A program made the translations under genes and the position numbers. From contig JACGMN010000043.1 of the NCBI GenBank assembly GCA_014061035.1, positions 1 to 8,562 on the forward strand: 8,562 nucleotides of DNA, read 5' to 3'. The notes beneath the pieces are model-generated. The model was given only the letters and a program-made list of their open reading frames with translations, was not told the DNA's origin and ran no database searches. The stretch comes from Candidatus Methanophagales archaeon (GTDB lineage Archaea > Halobacteriota > Syntropharchaeia > Alkanophagales > Methanospirareceae). Shown here piece after piece: positions 6,235 to 8,562 of this stretch (positions are counted from its first letter, which is position 1; each line of letters begins with the position of its first letter).

Positions 6235-6270
6235 TTTCTCTATTAATTATTAATTATTTGAGCTTTACAG

Positions 6271-6278
6271 TTTATAGT
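6271..6278 (-). promoter_or_regulatory. Candidate TATA box of hisG
   Basis: The minus strand reads ACTATAAACTG across this spot. Initiation about 25 nt downstream would fall near 6248, leaving a leader of about 14 nt before ATG 6234. The AT-rich repeat ATTAATT (6242-6256) lies just before the start. This is a pattern match only. Confidence 0.35.
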
Positions 6279-6283
6279 AATTT

Positions 6284-7474
6284 TCAAAATACAACCGTAC
6301 TCCACCTTTTATAATCCTTCAACTTCCACGCACCCGCACTCTTCAGCTCTTCTATTCCGCATCCAGGCTCTCCGGATGAGTGATAACAAGCCAGGCAATT
6401 TCCATTGCAACCATCCACCGGCGAAAATTCGTCATTGTCTTCTTGCCTAACGTAAATCGGTATATCTATCCCCTCACAATTCCTTGAAGTCATAAACTCT
6501 TGATTTAAACCCCTAAATCTTGCATTACCATTACCAGCCTCGGCAACCTTCTCAAACTCCATACACAATCCCACCGGCACTCCCTTTCTCTTGCATACCG
6601 CCTTAATCAGCCCGAACAACTTTTTCCGGTATTCTATTCGAGCATGCTTCCTACCGCTCATATCCTCCACATATAACAGCTCATATTTCTTTCTCATCTC
6701 CTTACCACACTTGCTCTCAATCTTTTCGTATATTCCACGCGCCATCGCCTTCGGAATGTCCAAACAACTCGTTATTATATGCGATGCACCTGCATCCACT
6801 ACTTTTCCGATCAATTCTTTCAGTTCGTTCTCACCGCTCGTTATGTACGGCAGCACGGGGTCAATTCTACAAACCGTGAAGATTCCTTTGTTCGATAACC
6901 GCTCTATATTCCTCAGCAATTCAGCAGTACAGGCACCGCCTTTCATCATCCATTTCCTCGTCATTTCATCCAACGTTAAGATACTGATCTGAGCGAATGA
7001 GTGCTCCTGCTGCTTAAGAAGCTTTATCGCTCCATCACTTATCACTCCTTTTGTTACTACCTCTACCGGAATGTTCCGCCGTATAAAGACTTCTATAATC
7101 TTCTCACTCAATCGATACTTCTCGTTTATCGGTTGAAAAGGGTCTGTTACAGGCGATAAATAACCACAACTTGCCACCTTCAGCATATTCAACTGCTTCT
7201 CCACGACTTTATCAAAATCCTTGAATACTGTGATCACGCCCGTATTCCTAAAATGCGTGAAATGACCGGGAAACGCATGCGCATAACAGAAGAAACAGCC
7301 ATGCTCGCAGCCGTTATAAGGGTTTATCAATAACCGCTCTGACGTGCACTCTCGCATTCCGTAATGCTCTATACCATTCCACCAGCCATGGAGTTCCTTT
7401 TTAGATTGAACAATCCTATGCGGCGGTAGCTGGGGCTCTTCTTCAGCTATCATTTTTTCTTCTTCCGCTATCAT
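6284..7474 (-). CDS. SPL-family (spore-photolyase-like, COG1533) radical SAM protein
   Basis: The motif C56-x3-C60-x2-C63 in YNGCEHGCFFCYAH (53-66) is the 4Fe-4S/SAM-binding site in the form typical of COG1533, the family named for spore photoproduct lyase. Other family stretches are GYLSPVTDPFQPINEKY (104-120), VVTKG (139-143) and the barrel strand FTVCRIDPVLPY (199-210). Most archaeal members have no known substrate, and DNA repair is only one possibility. At about 396 residues it is longer than many relatives, with a C-terminal region holding C333, C356-x3-C360-x2-C363 and C372; the second CX3CX2C could bind an auxiliary cluster. The N-terminus repeats MIAEEE twice; the second ATG at 7453 may be the true start because a TATA box lies only about 13 nt before the first. 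hisG follows by 49 nt, but no functional link is evident. Confidence 0.9.
   Translation of the reverse strand: MIAEEEKMIAEEEPQLPPHRIVQSKKELHGWWNGIEHYGMRECTSERLLINPYNGCEHGCFFCYAHAFPGHFTHFRNTGVITVFKDFDKVVEKQLNMLKVASCGYLSPVTDPFQPINEKYRLSEKIIEVFIRRNIPVEVVTKGVISDGAIKLLKQQEHSFAQISILTLDEMTRKWMMKGGACTAELLRNIERLSNKGIFTVCRIDPVLPYITSGENELKELIGKVVDAGASHIITSCLDIPKAMARGIYEKIESKCGKEMRKKYELLYVEDMSGRKHARIEYRKKLFGLIKAVCKRKGVPVGLCMEFEKVAEAGNGNARFRGLNQEFMTSRNCEGIDIPIYVRQEDNDEFSPVDGCNGNCLACYHSSGEPGCGIEELKSAGAWKLKDYKRWSTVVF
7433..7474. repeat. 21-bp tandem duplication at the radical SAM gene start
   Basis: The coding strand reads ATGATAGCGGAAGAAGAA then, 21 nt on, ATGATAGCTGAAGAAGAG, encoding MIAEEEK and MIAEEEP. 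The copies differ at third positions and at the end. The duplication gives the gene two in-frame start codons, at 7474 and 7453. Confidence 0.85.
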
Positions 7475-7482
7475 TTTTTATT

Positions 7483-7491
7483 GTATATAAA
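7483..7491 (-). promoter_or_regulatory. Candidate TATA box of the radical SAM gene
   Basis: The minus strand reads TTTATATAC, a good archaeal TATA match. Initiation about 25 nt downstream falls near 7462, between the two candidate start codons (7474 and 7453), which favours 7453. A second AT-rich candidate (GTTATACTT on the plus strand at 7492-7500) would instead allow the first ATG in a leaderless transcript. Confidence 0.4.
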
Positions 7492-7512
7492 GTATAACTT
7501 CTACCTATTTAG

Positions 7513-7532
7513 ACGCAGATTTACGCAGAAAA
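7513..7532. repeat. Period-10 direct repeat, ACGCAGA core
   Basis: ACGCAGATTT is followed directly by ACGCAGAAAA: two copies with an identical 7-bp core. Related short tracts of this type are found between genes in various prokaryotic genomes; no function is implied. Confidence 0.6.
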
Positions 7533-7635
7533 CTATTTCCTCAAACTAAGAATCTCCTCCGTCAATTCCGTATATTTAAAAGACACAATAAGCTGGGATA
7601 TTCTTCTCAGAAGCAAGATTTCTCCGCTATTTTTT
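7533..7635 (-). pseudogene. Frameshifted C-terminal extension of the RQC-like ORF
   Basis: Just past the stop at 7627-7629 the neighbouring frame reads SGEILLLRRISQL then IVSFKYTELTEEILSLRK and ends at TAG 7533-7535. It has balanced, helix-like composition. Removing one A from the run of six at 7630-7635 (plus-strand T run) would join it to ELKK. This suggests the original gene ended here. I do not recognise the segment as an HRDC domain. Confidence 0.45.
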
Positions 7636-7965
7636 CAACTCCCCAAGTACGCTCAAATTCCCGGAATCTTGAACCACCTCGGTCTTCGCTGGCAACCGCA
7701 AATCTATGGCTGTTCGCTCTTCCAACGCTTCTTCTGCCAACTCTGTAAGATATAGTAGGAGTCTCGGAAAATTAGAATCACTCTGTTTTGTTATCAAATA
7801 GCCTCCGTCTATCAACTGGTCAATAATATCAATCACGTCGTGTGCTGTGTATTGGTTTAAAACACCGTGATAATCCAGATTTTTCATTAGTTCAATAATA
7901 TAATAATAAAATAAATGTAATTCTGGTACTTTCAGCCGCCCCTGCATCACCGGTGGCTGATACAC
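7627..7965 (-). CDS. RQC-like winged-helix protein, likely remnant of a RecQ C-terminus
   Basis: The frame starts at GTG 7965, with a stop (TAG) six codons upstream, and gives 112 residues. Residues about 44-92 (AHDVIDIIDQLIDGGYLI, then LLLYLTELAEEALEERTAIDLRLP) closely resemble the winged-helix (RQC) end of RecQ, whose E. coli version reads IRQLIHLGLV then LQLTEAARPVLRGESSLQLAVP. The first 40 residues are not recognised. It lies downstream of, and on the same strand as, a RecQ motif VI fragment, in the order expected for one helicase gene. The frame closes at TAG right after a run of six A; the next frame is open for 31 more codons (to 7533), as if one base were gained. It could be a small independent DNA-binding protein, but I think a broken helicase is more likely. 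Similarity was judged by eye. Confidence 0.5.
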   Translation of the reverse strand: MYQPPVMQGRLKVPELHLFYYYIIELMKNLDYHGVLNQYTAHDVIDIIDQLIDGGYLITKQSDSNFPRLLLYLTELAEEALEERTAIDLRLPAKTEVVQDSGNLSVLGELKK

Positions 7966-8030
7966 TCTGTTTGCCTTTCGCTAATTCAGTTACACCGTCA
8001 GCCATGAATTCCAGATCAGTTGCTTCAGTA
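7966..8030. other. Short gap between two helicase-like fragments
   Basis: On the minus strand all frames linking the two fragments are interrupted by stops (TGA just after 8031 and TAG near 7981 in the frames that matter). One frame is briefly open (EFMADGVTELAKGKQ), but I cannot assign it. Probably decayed coding sequence. Confidence 0.35.
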
Positions 8031-8445
8031 TCAGTCTTTTATACCCGGATTAACTTTGACAGGCGTGCAAAAATCCCGTTCTTCAAGTTCTATTATCCCC
8101 TTGCTCTTCAACTCCCGTAAGATAGTGTTTATCCTACCTATCGATATCTGAACAGACCTGCTCAATACTTCCAGATCTAGCCAGTTGCTCGTTTTAAATC
8201 GTTTCCCAGCCTCTTCACGTTTACATAAATTAATTTCCCCGCCTCTCGTCTCAAAAATCAAGCACCGCTTCAATTTGCATGCGAGAAGGAGTAGTATATT
8301 GAACCAATTTTCGCAGCCGGATCTCATCCGCTTTAGAATAAAGCAAGAAGCAATGCGCGAGCTGTCCATCCCGTTCCGCACGCCCAACCTCCTGATAATA
8401 GCTCATATATCTGCTCTTTTCTACTCTGGTCGAGCATGAGTTCAT
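8031..8445 (-). pseudogene. RecQ-like helicase fragment (motif VI plus winged helix), frameshifted and 5'-truncated
   Basis: The frame from 8445 to 8251 contains YMSYYQEVGRAERDG then LAHCFLLYSKADEIRLRKL, clearly RecQ motif VI and the start of the following domain, where RecQ reads YYQEIGRAGRDG. The second glycine of GRAGR is replaced by Glu. The frame stops at TGA 8251-8253 within a run of five T; dropping one T joins VLDF to ETRGGEINLCKREE and a 73-residue segment ending at 8031, with a winged-helix pattern (LDLEVLSRSVQ, then INTILRELKSKGIIELEE). The composite is 137 residues. Helicase motifs I-V and the RecQ zinc cysteines are missing, so it cannot be an active helicase. An ATG at 8445 and a good TATA box upstream mean a short product is possible. 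Sequencing error could explain the frameshift but not the missing 5' half. Confidence 0.7.
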
Positions 8446-8562
8446 CGTGGTTTTAAATTGCTTATCTCAAATCCCACATTACGCTTTAAATATATAAAGG
8501 GTTCAGGGTTAAGTCAAGGCGATAGAGGTAATGATATCGAAGTAACGATAAAGAATAAATTT
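8446..8562. other. Non-coding right edge upstream of the RecQ fragment
   Basis: No helicase sequence continues here, so the RecQ fragment is cut at about 8440. The stretch is AT-rich, with a near-palindromic TATA-like box (8484-8499) and a heptamer pair GGTTCAG GGTTAAG (8500-8513). I see no ORF or RNA gene. Confidence 0.5.
8484..8499 (-). promoter_or_regulatory. Candidate TATA box before the RecQ fragment
   Basis: The minus strand reads CTTTATATATTTAAAG, a strong TATA-type match and nearly palindromic, so it could also act rightward. Leftward initiation about 25 nt on would be near 8465, about 20 nt before ATG 8445. Confidence 0.4.

Larger units (their letters stand above)
7475..7532. other. 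Non-coding stretch between the radical SAM start and the helicase-remnant end
   Basis: It contains the TATA-like box for the radical SAM gene and a period-10 repeat, ACGCAGATTT ACGCAGAAAA (7513-7532). No RNA gene or ORF is evident. The sequence immediately to the right (7533-7626) reads as a frameshifted coding tail of the neighbouring gene remnant. Confidence 0.5.

Noticed and set aside
7966..8043. Frame reading EFMADGVTELAKGKQ as a KaiC-like or helicase fragment
   Set aside because: Too short, and bounded by stops; the resemblance rests on a few residues.
8031..8387. The full 118-codon frame as an intact gene
   Set aside because: Its first 45 or so residues overlap the RecQ motif VI segment in another frame and look non-native; only the part from about 8252 onward reads as a domain.

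Overview
The window is archaeal. It encodes an archaeosine-type tRNA-guanine transglycosylase, translation initiation factor aIF2-alpha, the archaeal/eukaryotic ribosomal proteins eS27 and eL42, and a GINS51-type replication protein. Candidate promoters are TATA boxes rather than -35/-10 pairs. Charged low-complexity inserts in the proteins and moderate G+C fit an uncultured methane- or alkane-metabolising euryarchaeote (an ANME-1/Methanophagales-like lineage is my impression). That placement is inference and needs a tree.

Positions 1-3798 form one minus-strand run, read right to left: GINS51, eL42 (L44e), eS27 (S27e, a 59-residue gene easily missed), aIF2-alpha, tgtA, and at the window edge the first codons of a DUF104/AF2212-like antitoxin. 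Gaps are 11-51 nt, so this looks like one operon. The GINS - L44e - S27e - aIF2-alpha order is a known archaeal replication/translation cluster. Here it carries a tRNA-modification gene where nop10 often sits.

Positions 3886-5259 on the plus strand encode a UbiD-family prenylated-FMN decarboxylase with its metal and catalytic residues intact. In archaea this family includes the anhydromevalonate phosphate decarboxylase of the modified mevalonate pathway. Its last 28 codons and its stop lie inside a 152-bp segment bounded by perfect 15-bp inverted repeats (5173-5187 and 5310-5324), a candidate miniature element sitting between the convergent ubiD and hisG genes.

Positions 5335-7474 on the minus strand encode a spore-photolyase-like radical SAM protein with a second CX3CX2C motif near its C-terminus, followed after 49 nt by long-form HisG, the first enzyme of histidine synthesis.

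Positions 7533-8445 on the minus strand look like the decayed C-terminal half of a RecQ-like helicase: a motif VI fragment, a winged helix and an RQC-like winged helix, broken by stops and by two frame changes that coincide with homopolymer runs. No RNA genes, CRISPR array or intact transposase were seen.
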